Shown: one piece after another, positions 11,497-20,497 of the stretch
How the letters are laid out: every line of letters begins with the position of its first letter
Position numbering within the stretch: position 1 is the stretch's first letter
Assembly (NCBI GenBank): GCA_017547685.1
Contig: JAFYPD010000043.1
Span: 40,553-104,552, forward strand
DNA: 64,000 nt
Direction of reading: 5' to 3'
Source: Peptococcaceae bacterium
Lineage (GTDB): Bacteria > Bacillota > Peptococcia > Peptococcales > Peptococcaceae
Notes under the pieces: generated by a model
The model's input: the letters and a program-made list of their open reading frames with translations, nothing else
What the model was told of the DNA's origin: nothing
Database searches by the model: none
Program-made: the position numbers and the translations under genes

Positions 11497-12333
11497 TTAA
11501 AAGTCTTCGGGATGTTCTTTAAACCACATAATCATCTCATTTGTCAGGCTGATCCCGTCGGCCTCCATTGGCAAATCATGCCGGTGCATCCAGACAGCCA
11601 TGGATAATTCTTCTTCCTCCAGCTGGATGCTTTCGTCATCGCCGTCCAGTTCGGCAAAGAAACCAAGCAGCAGAGAACCGGAGTGGGGCCACGGCTGGCT
11701 TTTATAATAGCGGATATTTTTTACGTGCACGCCCACTTCTTCCCACACTTCCCGTTTCACCGTTTCCTCAATCGTTTCACCGATTTCAGCAAAACCGGCC
11801 AGCAGGGCGTAATCCTTGTAATTGCGTCCCCGATATTTTGACAGCAGAATTTTATCACCGTGGGTGACGCCAATGATAACTGCCGGACTGATTTGCGGAT
11901 ACATCATGACGTTGCAGTCCGGGCAGCGCATCATGCGCTCTTTTTCATCAGGCTGCAAAGCTGTCCCGCAGCGGCCGCAAAATCGATGCCGGTTATACCA
12001 GTTATGCAGGTGAAAGCCAACCAGACCGGCGTAGGCATAATGACGAGGCATATAGCTGCGCAGCGCAAAGATGGCCAGCATCTGAAATGGTTCCCCTGCC
12101 GGACATTCTCGTTGGTTTATCCAGTAAAACCGATCTTCGCCGATGGAGAACAGATAAATCCATTGTACCGCCTGCGGGTCTGATAAATCGGAAAAACGGG
12201 GGAATATAATCTGGTCGCCGTCCTGACGCAGCAGTACCTGCTGGCTGTCGTACCATAATACAAAGCTGTCAGCGTCAGGCGGCTGCGGTTTGTAGCTGTT
12301 ATCAAACTGATACGGGGCGATATCCTGAATCAT
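11497..12333 (-). CDS. nudC: NAD(+) diphosphatase (NADH pyrophosphatase)
   Basis: A 278-residue Nudix hydrolase of the NudC type, which splits NAD(H) into NMN(H) and AMP and can remove NAD caps from RNA. A four-cysteine zinc ribbon (CGRCG and CPDC) lies near residues 118-136. The Nudix box GFAEIGETIEETVKREVWEE follows, and the NudC-specific SQPWPHSGSLLLGF motif comes next. The ATG is followed by IQDIAPYQFDN, a normal N-terminus; the SD is modest. It is a single gene on the minus strand. Confidence 0.92.
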   Translation of the reverse strand: MIQDIAPYQFDNSYKPQPPDADSFVLWYDSQQVLLRQDGDQIIFPRFSDLSDPQAVQWIYLFSIGEDRFYWINQRECPAGEPFQMLAIFALRSYMPRHYAYAGLVGFHLHNWYNRHRFCGRCGTALQPDEKERMMRCPDCNVMMYPQISPAVIIGVTHGDKILLSKYRGRNYKDYALLAGFAEIGETIEETVKREVWEEVGVHVKNIRYYKSQPWPHSGSLLLGFFAELDGDDESIQLEEEELSMAVWMHRHDLPMEADGISLTNEMIMWFKEHPEDF

Positions 12334-12528
12334 AATAGGAGCCTTCTTTCTTTACAGAGTGGAAAAAATTTTGCAATCTCTTTTTATAGTGTTATTATAG
12401 TATACCTTCCGTTGTAATACAAATTTATCAGGAAACATTTTGTTTTGAAATCTGTCATTGCAGTGATGGAACACAAGTGATATATTGAATATAATACGAT
12501 TGCAAAATAGATAACGGGGTGCGGCAGT

Positions 12529-13782
12529 ATGGCAAATTTGTTTGACTATTTAGAATGGCGCGGCGATTTAACGTTTGAGCAGTCGCCGTTCAATGTGGTG
12601 GATAATCTGATATTAAGCTGTCTTGGCTATGTGGTGCTGGATGGTCTGGTGAGCGGTTTTGACTGTACATACGGCACAACGGTGAAAGAGGCGGCCAGCC
12701 TGTTTGTGCAGCTGCCGGAATCGGTAAAGAATCTGCGCAGTCCGAAAGATGAAGATGTACTTGTTGCCATGGCAAAAAGCAAACGGTTTGCCGAGCTGAA
12801 TCTGCTGTATCATGTGGACCAGATTGACCTGATTACGGAAAAACAGTTTGCAGCGATTACGGTGAATCTGGGGAACGGCAGTTATTATGTGGTATTTCGC
12901 GGCACAGACTGCAGTGTCATCGGCTGGAAAGAGGATTTCAATATGACCTTCTGCAGTGCGGTTCCGGCACAGTTGGAAGCAGTGCGATATCTGCAGAAGG
13001 TGGCGGAATGCACAGAAGGGCCGCTTTATGTGGGCGGTCATTCAAAAGGCGGCAATCTGGCTATTTTTGCAGCAGCCCATGTGGCATCGGAAATCCAGCA
13101 GCGTATTACAGTGGTGTACAACAACGACGGTCCCGGGTTTCAGGAGGATGTTGTTGTCAGTGCCGGGTATCAGGCAATCAAAGACCGGATTCAGACATTT
13201 ATTCCGCAGACTTCGCTGTTCGGGCTGATGCTGGAACATGCAGAACCATTTACCGTAATCGAAAGCACCGGTATTTTTGTGATGCAGCATGACCCGTACA
13301 CCTGGACGGTAAAAGGTCCGGATTTTATTTATCTGGAAGAAGTGACAGCCAGTGGCCGGTTTATGGATGCGACACTCCGCGGCTGGCTGGCCGGAGTATC
13401 AGTAGAACAGCGGGAACAGTTTGTGGATGCGGTATACGAGGCAATCTCTGCCGATGAAGTGCTGACCCTGCAGGATCTGGTCAAAGTCTGGCTGACCAAT
13501 CCGGGCGACCGATTAAAGAATCTGCGGGATGTGGACGATGAAACGGCGGATATGATTCGGCAAACGTTCAGGCAGCTGGTGCAGAATATGGGCCGTACAG
13601 CGCAGAATATGATCAAAGAAGAACAGGCAGAACGGATGCTGCCGCTGAAAGAAAAAGTGGAACAGAAGATGGAGCTGTCAATCCGCAGACATGACTGGCT
13701 GAAGCTTCCGGAACGCGCGAATGCGAAAGAAAAAGCAGCGCAGCATCATGTTATCGGTCATCACAATGAAGCAGACAGATAA
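12529..13782 (+). CDS. DUF2974 (Mbeg1-like) alpha/beta hydrolase
   Basis: A 417-residue protein that matches the DUF2974/Mbeg1-like family in its opening MANLFDYLEWRGDLTFEQ and in the GGHSKGGNLAIFAA nucleophile elbow, with Ser172 as predicted nucleophile. The fold is lipase-like; substrates for the family are not known. The C-terminal ~100 residues are highly charged and probably helical, ending in a His-rich tail. There is no signal peptide, so it should be cytosolic. It is a single gene with a TATAAT at 12490-12495 and a terminator behind it. Confidence 0.82.
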   Translation: MANLFDYLEWRGDLTFEQSPFNVVDNLILSCLGYVVLDGLVSGFDCTYGTTVKEAASLFVQLPESVKNLRSPKDEDVLVAMAKSKRFAELNLLYHVDQIDLITEKQFAAITVNLGNGSYYVVFRGTDCSVIGWKEDFNMTFCSAVPAQLEAVRYLQKVAECTEGPLYVGGHSKGGNLAIFAAAHVASEIQQRITVVYNNDGPGFQEDVVVSAGYQAIKDRIQTFIPQTSLFGLMLEHAEPFTVIESTGIFVMQHDPYTWTVKGPDFIYLEEVTASGRFMDATLRGWLAGVSVEQREQFVDAVYEAISADEVLTLQDLVKVWLTNPGDRLKNLRDVDDETADMIRQTFRQLVQNMGRTAQNMIKEEQAERMLPLKEKVEQKMELSIRRHDWLKLPERANAKEKAAQHHVIGHHNEADR

Positions 13783-13788
13783 TAGCAT

Positions 13789-13818
13789 AAAAGCCGGAGG
13801 GCATCGCCTCCGGCTTTT
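13789..13818. terminator. bidirectional terminator
   Basis: Perfect 12-bp stem AAAAGCCGGAGG / CCTCCGGCTTTT around a 6-base loop, between the convergent DUF2974 and thioredoxin genes. Confidence 0.85.
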
Positions 13819-13827
13819 GCTTTGCAG

Positions 13828-13860
13828 AAAAAGAAAAAGGCTCCCGCCGCAGCGGAAGCC
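13828..13860 (-). terminator. intrinsic terminator of the thioredoxin-like gene
   Basis: On the minus strand GGCTTCCGC / GCGGGAGCC closes a 4-base loop and is followed by TTTTTCTTTTT. Confidence 0.85.
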
Positions 13861-13874
13861 TGAGAGAAATCTGA

Positions 13875-14195
13875 TTAGCCTAAGATTTCATCAATTTTAT
13901 CTGTGTAAACTTCTTCTTCTTTTTTACCTGCGAATTTACCTAAGAATTCGCCGTCATTGAAGAACAGAACCTGTGGTACACCTTTCAGGGAGAAACGGTT
14001 GAACAGATCTTTTTCATCTTCAACGTCTACATGATAGAAGCCAAAGCCTTTACCAGCGTATTCTTCTTCGATTTCTTCAATCATCGGGTGAACTTCCTGA
14101 CAAACATGGCAGCTTTTTCTGGAGAATAAAACCAGACATGGCTGACCTTCGTCGTAAATGATTTCTTCAAAAGAATTTGCGTTTAATTCCTGCAT
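13875..14195 (-). CDS. thioredoxin-like protein
   Basis: A 106-residue protein with the thioredoxin fold pattern. The redox motif is CHVC in VLFSRKSCHVCQEVHP near residue 27, unlike the classical CGPC, and the cis-Pro loop is GVPQVLFF. Without a signal peptide or membrane segment it should work in the cytosol as a disulfide reductase or thiol oxidoreductase; the partner is unknown. A GAGGAG SD precedes the ATG. It is a single-gene unit with its own terminator. Confidence 0.85.
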   Translation of the reverse strand: MQELNANSFEEIIYDEGQPCLVLFSRKSCHVCQEVHPMIEEIEEEYAGKGFGFYHVDVEDEKDLFNRFSLKGVPQVLFFNDGEFLGKFAGKKEEEVYTDKIDEILG

Positions 14196-14310
14196 GATAC
14201 TACACTCCTCATTTTTGTTAAATTGTAAAAAGGTTTACTTATTTCATGTATCCATTTTATCATTATTTCAGGTAATATGCAAAGACTATTCCCATTCAAT
14301 AAGATTATTG

Positions 14311-14319
14311 TGATATAAT
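14311..14319 (+). promoter_or_regulatory. extended -10 promoter of the exonuclease III gene
   Basis: TGATATAAT is a perfect TG-N-TATAAT extended -10, 90 bases before the ATG. No good -35 is seen. Confidence 0.5.
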
Positions 14320-14408
14320 TTTTAGCTATAACGATGCGGTGCTTTTCGCGGCAGCAGAAAACGGGTATAATGAAAGCAGTAGATTGAGAGAAAAGAAGGT
14401 GTTTCGTT

Positions 14409-15170
14409 ATGAAATTTATTTCCTGGAATGTAAATGGTCTGCGCGCCTGTGTGGGAAAAGGATTTCTGGATTTCTTCCATGAAATCGATGCAGATTTCTT
14501 CTGCCTGCAGGAGACAAAAATGCAGGCAGGGCAGTTAGAACTGGACTTGCCGGGGTATTACCAGTACTGGAACAGTGCAGAGAAGAAGGGATATTCGGGC
14601 ACAGCGATTTTCAGTAAACAGGAGCCGCTAAGCGTGACATACGGATTGCCGCAGGAGGAACATAATCATGAAGGACGTGTGATTACACTGGAACTGGAAC
14701 CGTTTTATCTGGTTACCGTGTACACGCCGAACTCGCAGGATGAACTGGCGCGGCTGGATTATCGCATGCAATGGGAGGATGACTTCCGGGCTTATCTGCA
14801 GGAACTGGACAAGAACAAGCCGGTCATCGTGTGCGGTGATTTGAATGTAGCCCATCAGGAGATTGACCTGAAAAATCCGAAAACAAACCGGAAAAATGCG
14901 GGATTTACTGACGAGGAACGCGGCAAAATGACAACCCTGCTGCAGTCCGGTTTTACCGACAGCTTCCGTTATTTTTATCCGGAAGCCGAGGGCATTTACA
15001 GCTGGTGGTCGTACCGGTTTAAGGCTCGTGAAAAAAACGCAGGATGGCGTATCGATTATTTTATCGTGTCGGATCGTCTGCAGCCGCAGCTGGAAGGTGC
15101 GAAGATTCATACGGAGATATATGGCAGCGACCACTGCCCTGTTGAGTTGACTTGTCAATTTTCCGTATAA
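14409..15170 (+). CDS. xth: exodeoxyribonuclease III (AP endonuclease)
   Basis: A 253-residue Mg-dependent nuclease for base-excision repair, cutting at abasic sites and degrading 3' ends. Family motifs are all present: [10 protein letters not shown] at the N-terminus, LQETKMQ near residue 37, GDLNVAH near 144 and SDHCPVEL at the C-terminus, giving the Asn, Glu, Asp and Asp-His active-site residues. An SD (AAGAAGG) precedes the ATG. It is transcribed alone. Confidence 0.94.
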   Translation: MKFISWNVNGLRACVGKGFLDFFHEIDADFFCLQETKMQAGQLELDLPGYYQYWNSAEKKGYSGTAIFSKQEPLSVTYGLPQEEHNHEGRVITLELEPFYLVTVYTPNSQDELARLDYRMQWEDDFRAYLQELDKNKPVIVCGDLNVAHQEIDLKNPKTNRKNAGFTDEERGKMTTLLQSGFTDSFRYFYPEAEGIYSWWSYRFKAREKNAGWRIDYFIVSDRLQPQLEGAKIHTEIYGSDHCPVELTCQFSV

Positions 15171-15267
15171 CTGTGTTGTGTTTGATATTTTGGTATAGAA
15201 AGACGTGCGGCAGTTGCCTACCGTTAAATTGTAATGCGAATTTTTAGCAGATGATAAATCAACGGGA

Positions 15268-15409
15268 GCCAGATACATTTGGCAACGTTCTGCATTAAAA
15301 CGGAACAGATGCGCAGTATTGTCCAATGCGCGATGAACATTCGTTCAAATCGCGCTGGACAATCAAACAGATGTCCGGCTTTAGCCAGGGCGGCCAAATT
15401 GTATCTGGC
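15268..15409 (+). repeat. dispersed structured element R1, copy B
   Basis: Outer arms GCCAGATACATTTGGC and GCCAAATTGTATCTGGC pair over about 16 bases. The interior has GTTCTGCATTAAAACGGAAC, then an inner hairpin TTGTCCA..GCGCGAT..GAAC / GTTC..ATCGCGC..TGGACAA (15319-15362), CAGATGTCC and CAGGGCGGCCAAAT. It lies between the convergent xth and DUF5808 genes. The remaining bases of the 305-base gap hold nothing else I can name. Confidence 0.75.
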
Positions 15410-15475
15410 AAACGTTAATGTTGCTTTGTCAGAGAGGGAGAAAATACATACTTCTGTGGTATTGATTTTACAATA

Positions 15476-16831
15476 TCACTGTACTAGCTCCTCTAGTTGC
15501 CAGTATACAGTTTCGGTTTCTGTACTGTCGGTACTGCCGAAGAGATATCGTTTTCCTTCATCGGTTTCGAGATAAATATATGGTGTGGTGCGCGGGTCCA
15601 GGCAGACGCTGGCGGAACCCCAAGGTGTGGAGAAGCGGCCTTTCTGTACCGTTTCCATGCCTGTTCCGGCAGTACGGCGGAGACTTGGCTTTTCCGTTAC
15701 ATATTCGATATAGGTGATATCATCTAGCGGAATTTCATATTCCACGCCGGTGTGTGTGGATATAATGGATGTTTCAGTCAGTTCCAGCCCGACTGGTGTT
15801 GTCTCCAGATGGTCCATCCATACTCCGAAAAACGGCATGGCCAGAAACAGTAGAGCGGTAAGTCCCATAAAAATCTGTCCGCTGCGTTTTGCCAGATTCA
15901 CGGTTGTATTCATACCTACCCGGTTGTTTACAATCAGTCGGGTGTCGTTTTGGTCATAGTAGAATATACCAAAGATCCATTTGTCATCGTCATCTATATA
16001 AAAACCGGTACCGCTTTGTGCGGTTAGCGTTTCCTGCAGTTTACGCAGCTTCAGTTCAAGATAAATGGATGTTATAACCAGAATGAGACTGAGCGCTAGA
16101 ATTCCGGACAGTGTCAGCGATGCACTGAAACTGGTAAGCCAGACAAGCAGATTCAGTGCCGCCATAAACCAGGCGCAGAGCAGCCACATTCTGCCCCAGT
16201 GATGGCGGCGAATACGAGTCAGTGCTTCGGTGAGTGCAAGGTTATCGTCAACCACTTCCGATTTATTGCGATAAAGGCAGCGGTAACCGAACCAGAAGAA
16301 CAGTATTAGAGCCGCATCCAGCAGATATACAATCGCAATGTCTGTATCGGACAGCAGCGGAATGAGAGAGGTGACTGCAGGAAGCACAAACCAGTAAGGT
16401 GACAGCCAGCGAGTTTTTATAGCTGCGGCCTGTAAATCCACCGTCTGCATTTGGCCGGAAGAGCGTTTCCAGCCACGGGTTTCTTTCAGCTGATTCAGTT
16501 TTCGGTTGCACTGAATGTATGGCACATACGGTAATACACAGCCCAGAAGCAGCCAGATCATCCAGATGGTCATAACCATTCCAGTTGTTGCAGGAATAAA
16601 GATGCACGGGATGGCAGCCGCGAACAGACCGATGCATACATAGAGCAGATGTTTTTTGTAAACCGACAGAATCTGCTGCAATTCTTCATCGTCCCGTGCT
16701 TCCAGCGGGAATGTAACGCCGACTGCAATATTTTTCTTGAATTTGGTTTCGTTTTTCAGCAGCACATAAAAGAACGCAGGCATCCAGATTACACAGCCCC
16801 ATAAAATCAGATTCATTGTGGAAATGTTCAT
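15476..16831 (-). CDS. DUF5808-type multi-pass membrane protein paired with a GntR regulator
   Basis: A 451-residue membrane protein of unknown function. Hydrophobic spans occur at the N-terminus, near residues 45-90, 140-190 and 215-260, and again before the C-terminal domain. A DDDDKWIFGIFYYDQND segment followed by RVGMNTTVNLAKRSG matches the DUF5808 pattern. The last ~110 residues look like a PH-like beta domain. Its start overlaps the GntR stop by four bases, so the two are one operon. Such pairs resemble envelope-stress or transport modules, but I cannot assign a function. Confidence 0.65.
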   Translation of the reverse strand: MNISTMNLILWGCVIWMPAFFYVLLKNETKFKKNIAVGVTFPLEARDDEELQQILSVYKKHLLYVCIGLFAAAIPCIFIPATTGMVMTIWMIWLLLGCVLPYVPYIQCNRKLNQLKETRGWKRSSGQMQTVDLQAAAIKTRWLSPYWFVLPAVTSLIPLLSDTDIAIVYLLDAALILFFWFGYRCLYRNKSEVVDDNLALTEALTRIRRHHWGRMWLLCAWFMAALNLLVWLTSFSASLTLSGILALSLILVITSIYLELKLRKLQETLTAQSGTGFYIDDDDKWIFGIFYYDQNDTRLIVNNRVGMNTTVNLAKRSGQIFMGLTALLFLAMPFFGVWMDHLETTPVGLELTETSIISTHTGVEYEIPLDDITYIEYVTEKPSLRRTAGTGMETVQKGRFSTPWGSASVCLDPRTTPYIYLETDEGKRYLFGSTDSTETETVYWQLEELVQ

Positions 16832-17199
16832 CGTTCTCCCTCCTCATACAGTTTGCGGCACAGTTCCAGTGCCTCTTCTTTTCCTACACCGGCCAGACGC
16901 AGTTCGCTGAGCCGCAGTTTTAATCCTTCCATTGTTTCAGGCCGCGGGCCTGATGCTTTTTCCGGCTGGCACACCACAGCGCCGGAGCGGCGGTCGGTAT
17001 GAATATAACCTTCCTGCTTCAATAGCTGATAGGCTTTGCTTACGGTCATCATATTAATCCCGCATTCTTCCGACAACGCTCGAATTGTAGGCAGTTTAGC
17101 GCCGACTGCCAGTTTGCCTTCTGCGATGCCCAGCACAATCTGGTTACGTATTTGCAGATAAATTGGAATATCAGAGCCAAAATCTAAATGCAGCAGCAT
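16828..17199 (-). CDS. GntR family (YtrA subfamily) transcriptional regulator
   Basis: A 123-residue regulator made of an N-terminal winged helix (SDIPIYLQIRNQIVLGIAEG, then GINMMTVSKAYQLLKQEGY) and a short tail of about 50 residues, which is the layout of the YtrA subfamily. I chose the ATG at 17199, which follows an AAAGGTTG SD; an in-frame ATG at 17217 has none and lies inside the operator. A perfect inverted repeat overlaps its promoter, so it most likely represses itself and the downstream membrane protein. Confidence 0.87.
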   Translation of the reverse strand: MLLHLDFGSDIPIYLQIRNQIVLGIAEGKLAVGAKLPTIRALSEECGINMMTVSKAYQLLKQEGYIHTDRRSGAVVCQPEKASGPRPETMEGLKLRLSELRLAGVGKEEALELCRKLYEEGER

Positions 17200-17217
17200 A
17201 ATGTCACAACCTTTCAT

Positions 17218-17254
17218 GCATCATTTACATTACTAAGTATAATGCAAATGATGC
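17218..17254 (-). promoter_or_regulatory. GntR operator overlapping the operon promoter
   Basis: Arms GCATCATTT (17218-17226) and AAATGATGC (17246-17254) are perfect inverted copies, and inner CATTA/TAATG extends them. The repeat covers the minus-strand -10 and much of the spacer, an arrangement expected for autorepression. Confidence 0.75.
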
Positions 17255-17264
17255 AAAGAGTCAA
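17236..17264 (-). promoter_or_regulatory. promoter of the GntR operon
   Basis: On the minus strand TTGACT (17259-17264), a 17-base spacer and TATACT (17236-17241). Confidence 0.78.
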
Positions 17265-17367
17265 GAGACAAATTTATTCATTGCATTTTGCAGATGATTT
17301 CATATAATAAACATAATGAATATTTGTACGATAAACGAACACCAGAATAAGGAAAGAAGTGTTGTAT

Positions 17368-17838
17368 ATGATTGAACTGGAAGGCATGCAGGATGATGAA
17401 ATTAAACTAACGCTGGCAAAAATGCTGCCCAAAGGGCATCCAGATATGGGCGATATGCCGATTTTGTTTTTTAATATCCGCTTGCTGGACGGCACCCGCA
17501 TCGGGCAGTGCGATTTGCGTGTGGGTGACAGCCGGCATACGGAGGTGCTGGGCCACATCGGCTACGGTATTTATGAAGAGCATCGAGGGCATCACTATGC
17601 GGCCAAAGCCTGCCGTTTGCTGATGGACTATGCCAGACGGGCGCATATGTCCCATGTGGATATTACCTGTGATACCGACAATGAGGCGTCTATTCGTACC
17701 TGTGAACTGCTGAACGCGCAGCTGCTGGGCACGGTGGTTGTGCCGCCGGATAACATTGATTATCAGAACGGCAGCCGGTTAAAATACCGGTATCGGATTA
17801 TTCTGCAGGACGACAGCAGCGGAGAAAAATTATCCTAG
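17368..17838 (+). CDS. GNAT family N-acetyltransferase
   Basis: A 156-residue acetyltransferase-fold protein. The acetyl-CoA loop region GIYEEHRGHHYAAKACRLL near residue 70 and DNEASIRTCELL near 110 are typical of the RimJ/RimL-like branch, which acetylates N-termini, amino acids or small molecules. The substrate is unknown. I use the ATG at 17368; GTG at 17359 and TTG at 17362 are also in frame and one of them could be the true start given the GGAAAG SD at 17351. It is divergent from the GntR operon. Confidence 0.75.
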   Translation: MIELEGMQDDEIKLTLAKMLPKGHPDMGDMPILFFNIRLLDGTRIGQCDLRVGDSRHTEVLGHIGYGIYEEHRGHHYAAKACRLLMDYARRAHMSHVDITCDTDNEASIRTCELLNAQLLGTVVVPPDNIDYQNGSRLKYRYRIILQDDSSGEKLS

Positions 17839-17898
17839 ACAGCATAATCACCAAACGGTATCACTCTGTCATACACTATGATGACAGGGGGGAGCGGG

Positions 17899-18069
17899 AT
17901 GGAATTGTATCGGGATAGTTATGAAATTGTGGAGGGAAAAATCCGCGACTTGCAGGAGCAGCGCAAAGAACTGGTGGATCTGGTGATGGAGCTGTTTCGG
18001 CAGGTGGAGGAGCTGGAAAAGCGGCTGGATGAACTGTACCGGAGCTGTGAGGCGGAGAAGTGGTTTTAG
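17899..18069 (+). CDS. small coiled-coil protein
   Basis: A predicted 56-residue protein, MELYRDSYEIVEGKIRDL onward, almost entirely charged heptads (LQEQRKELVDLVMELF, VEELEKRLDELY), so a short parallel or antiparallel coiled coil is expected. I chose the ATG at 17899 because a GGGGGGAG SD lies 5 bases before it; an ATG at 17878 is in frame but has no SD. No family is recognised. It follows the GNAT gene by 60 bases. Confidence 0.55.
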   Translation: MELYRDSYEIVEGKIRDLQEQRKELVDLVMELFRQVEELEKRLDELYRSCEAEKWF

Positions 18070-18106
18070 AAATAAAGAAAAGTAAATAAATTTTAGAAAA
18101 AACTAC

Positions 18107-18258
18107 AAAAGCGGACAACTGCATTTCTGCGTCCCTCGTAAAATGTACATCTGGCTGCCTTGTCCAGCGCAATCTGAACTATCGTTCATTGCGCACTGGA
18201 CAATTCATCCACCTGTTCATTTTAATCTCGACGTGCAGAAATCAGATTGTCCGCTTTT
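18107..18258 (-). repeat. dispersed structured element R1, copy C
   Basis: Outer arms AAAAGCGGACAA / TTGTCCGCTTTT continue into a CTGCATTTCTGC / GCAGAAATCAG stem of about 24 pairs. Read on the minus strand it aligns with copy B: ATTAAAATGAACAG, then TTGTCCA..GCGCAAT..GAAC / GTTC..ATTGCGC..TGGACAA, CAGATGTAC, TTTTACGAGGGACGC..AAAT. The GCGCGAT/ATCGCGC stem of B is GCGCAAT/ATTGCGC here, a compensatory pair change. It sits between convergent genes and has T-runs at both ends. Confidence 0.75.
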
Positions 18259-18310
18259 ATAATTGAGAAAACTGTTTTTAGTGCAATAGTTTTTGATTTA
18301 CAGATTAGTT

Positions 18311-18994
18311 TTATATTCCGATAAAACCCTTCAACAGAAACCAGACAGCGGGAACCAGCAGGGCCGGCAGCATGTTCAGGGTTTTGCAGTCTTTCAGGCC
18401 GAGAATACCGATGCCGGAGCTGGCAATCAGAATACCGCCGATGATGGAGATTTCGGTCAGCAGTTCTGCGGATAACAGCGGAGCCAGAAAACCGGCACCC
18501 AGGTAAATACCGCCCTGCCAGAGAAACAGCACGATGGCAGATAAGGCGATGCCGATGCCGTAAGTGGAGGCCAGTACCATAGATGTGACAAAGTCCAGCG
18601 TGGCGTTGGTTAATAGATAGGTGTGGTCCCCGTACAATGCACTCTGGATTGGCCCCAGAATAGACAGCGTGCCGATGCAGAATAATAAGACTGCGGTGGA
18701 GAGGCCCTGCGCCAGCTGTGAAGTGCCGAATTTACCGGCCAGCCGCTGAAACCGGCCGTCTAGGTCTAAAATTGTGCCGATTAAACTGCCCGCTGCCAGA
18801 CTGATGATAAACAGTACCGGATACTGGCTGTTTGGCATATTGCTGACCACGGCATTGATGCCCAGCGCAGTGGCCGCCAGGCCCATAGCGGTGAACAGTG
18901 CACCTGAATATTCTTCTTTGATTCCTTTCCGGACAACACTGCCGATGATACTTCCAGTGATAATGGTACAGACATTGACGATGGTTCCTAACAT
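18311..18994 (-). CDS. DUF554 family membrane protein
   Basis: A 227-residue integral membrane protein of the DUF554 family, with about six hydrophobic helices, the opening MLGTIVNVCTIITGSIIGS and a GxxxG-rich pattern throughout. The family has proposed transport roles but no settled function. I moved the start to the ATG at 18994, preceded by an AAAGGAG SD; the longer open frame to 19156 encodes no family sequence. It is divergent from folC. Confidence 0.82.
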   Translation of the reverse strand: MLGTIVNVCTIITGSIIGSVVRKGIKEEYSGALFTAMGLAATALGINAVVSNMPNSQYPVLFIISLAAGSLIGTILDLDGRFQRLAGKFGTSQLAQGLSTAVLLFCIGTLSILGPIQSALYGDHTYLLTNATLDFVTSMVLASTYGIGIALSAIVLFLWQGGIYLGAGFLAPLLSAELLTEISIIGGILIASSGIGILGLKDCKTLNMLPALLVPAVWFLLKGFIGI

Positions 18995-19174
18995 GATGAC
19001 TTGCTCCTTTGCTGTAACGATTATGATTGATATAACGAATATTATAGCAAATAACCTGTGGTTTAGGCAACTTTCTGCATGAGATAAGGCTATACAGAAA
19101 TTTTCAGGCGTGATAAAATAAAAGTTACAGAATTTTTTCAGAAAGACAGATTCCATGACAAGGAACGGGACAGG

Positions 19175-20497
19175 ATGAATTACGAGGAAGCGTTAGCATA
19201 TATCAATCAGTTGAATAGCAGGGGCATTGCCCTTGGCCTGGAGCGTATCAGCGTGTTATTAAATCTGCTGGGTAATCCGCAGGACAGTCTGCGTTGTATT
19301 CATGTGGCGGGCACCAACGGTAAAGGGTCGGTGTGTGCATTTATGGACAGCGCACTGCAGAAAGCCGGGCTGCGTGTTGGCCGTTACATTTCGCCAACGC
19401 TGTATGCCTATCGGGAACGGATTCAGATAAATGGCGTCTGGATTCCAGAGCAGAATCTGGCGGAACTGCTGACGGCTGTGCGCAGTGCCTGTGAAACGAT
19501 GGCGCAGCAGAATCTGGAACAGCCCACGGTATTTGAGGTGGAAACAGCGCTGGCCTTTTTATATTTTAAACAGCAGCAGTGTGATTATGTGCTGCTGGAG
19601 ACAGGTATGGGCGGACGGCTGGACTCCACCAATGTGATTGTCCGGCCGGTGGTATCTGTGATCACAGCAATCAGTATGGACCACACCGCTATGCTGGGTG
19701 ATACGCTGGCTGCCATCGCAGCGGAGAAAGGCGGCATCATCAAAGATGGCTGCCCTGTGGTGATTGGCCCGCAGCAGCCGGAGGCACTGGATGTGTTATT
19801 GCAGTGCTGCAGTAATTGCCATGTGACACCGGCAGCGGCCGATGAAACAATGCTGTATCGACTGCACTGGAGCCCGCAGGGACAGCAGTTTTCCTACGGC
19901 AGATGGGAGAATGTGTCTATTGGTTTGCTGGGCGATTATCAATGTGTGAATGCCATGATTGCGCTGGAGGCATTACAGATTCTGCAGCAGCAGGAACCGG
20001 CTCTGTCTGACCAGGCCGTTCGGAGCGGGCTGGAAGAGGCAAAATGGTCCGGCCGGTTTGAAGTGCTTCATCAGAAGCCGCTGTTTATTGTAGACGGCGC
20101 CCACAATCCTGCCGGAGCACAGGCACTGGTGGATACCCTGCAGCAGCATTTTGCCGGGCGGCAGATTTATTTACTGATGGGCGTATTCAAAGATAAAGAC
20201 TACAGGCAGATTGCGGAAATTATGAGCGTCTGCGGAGATACGATTTACTGTTTTCAACCGCAGCAGGAGCGGGGGCTGCGGGCTGATGCGCTGGCGGAAG
20301 CGGTACAGCCTTTTTACCGCAATACTGTGATTGCGGACAGTGCCGAACAGGCAGTACAGAGAGTATTACAGCAGGCCGGAGAGCAGGATATCGTTGTGTC
20401 TTTCGGCTCACTGTCTACCATCAGCGATGTACAGCATGCAGTGTATCGCATCACACAGGAGGAGGTGCAGCATGGAACAGAACATGAAACGGATTGA
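19175..20497 (+). CDS. folC: folylpolyglutamate synthase / dihydrofolate synthase
   Basis: A 440-residue Mur-ligase-fold enzyme that adds glutamate to dihydropteroate or folates. The ATP loop HVAGTNGKGSVCAFM is near residue 46, and the FolC signatures LLETGMGGRLDSTN near 144 and VDGAHNPAGAQ near 309 are intact. It heads a tight operon with an HD hydrolase, folP and folBK; its end overlaps the next gene by 26 bases. The ATG has a weak GGGAC-like SD. Confidence 0.94.
   Translation: MNYEEALAYINQLNSRGIALGLERISVLLNLLGNPQDSLRCIHVAGTNGKGSVCAFMDSALQKAGLRVGRYISPTLYAYRERIQINGVWIPEQNLAELLTAVRSACETMAQQNLEQPTVFEVETALAFLYFKQQQCDYVLLETGMGGRLDSTNVIVRPVVSVITAISMDHTAMLGDTLAAIAAEKGGIIKDGCPVVIGPQQPEALDVLLQCCSNCHVTPAAADETMLYRLHWSPQGQQFSYGRWENVSIGLLGDYQCVNAMIALEALQILQQQEPALSDQAVRSGLEEAKWSGRFEVLHQKPLFIVDGAHNPAGAQALVDTLQQHFAGRQIYLLMGVFKDKDYRQIAEIMSVCGDTIYCFQPQQERGLRADALAEAVQPFYRNTVIADSAEQAVQRVLQQAGEQDIVVSFGSLSTISDVQHAVYRITQEEVQHGTEHETD

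Noticed and set aside
20331..20471. N-terminal extension of the HD gene
   Set aside because: It overlaps folC in another frame, has no SD, and the ATG at 20472 has a strong SD.
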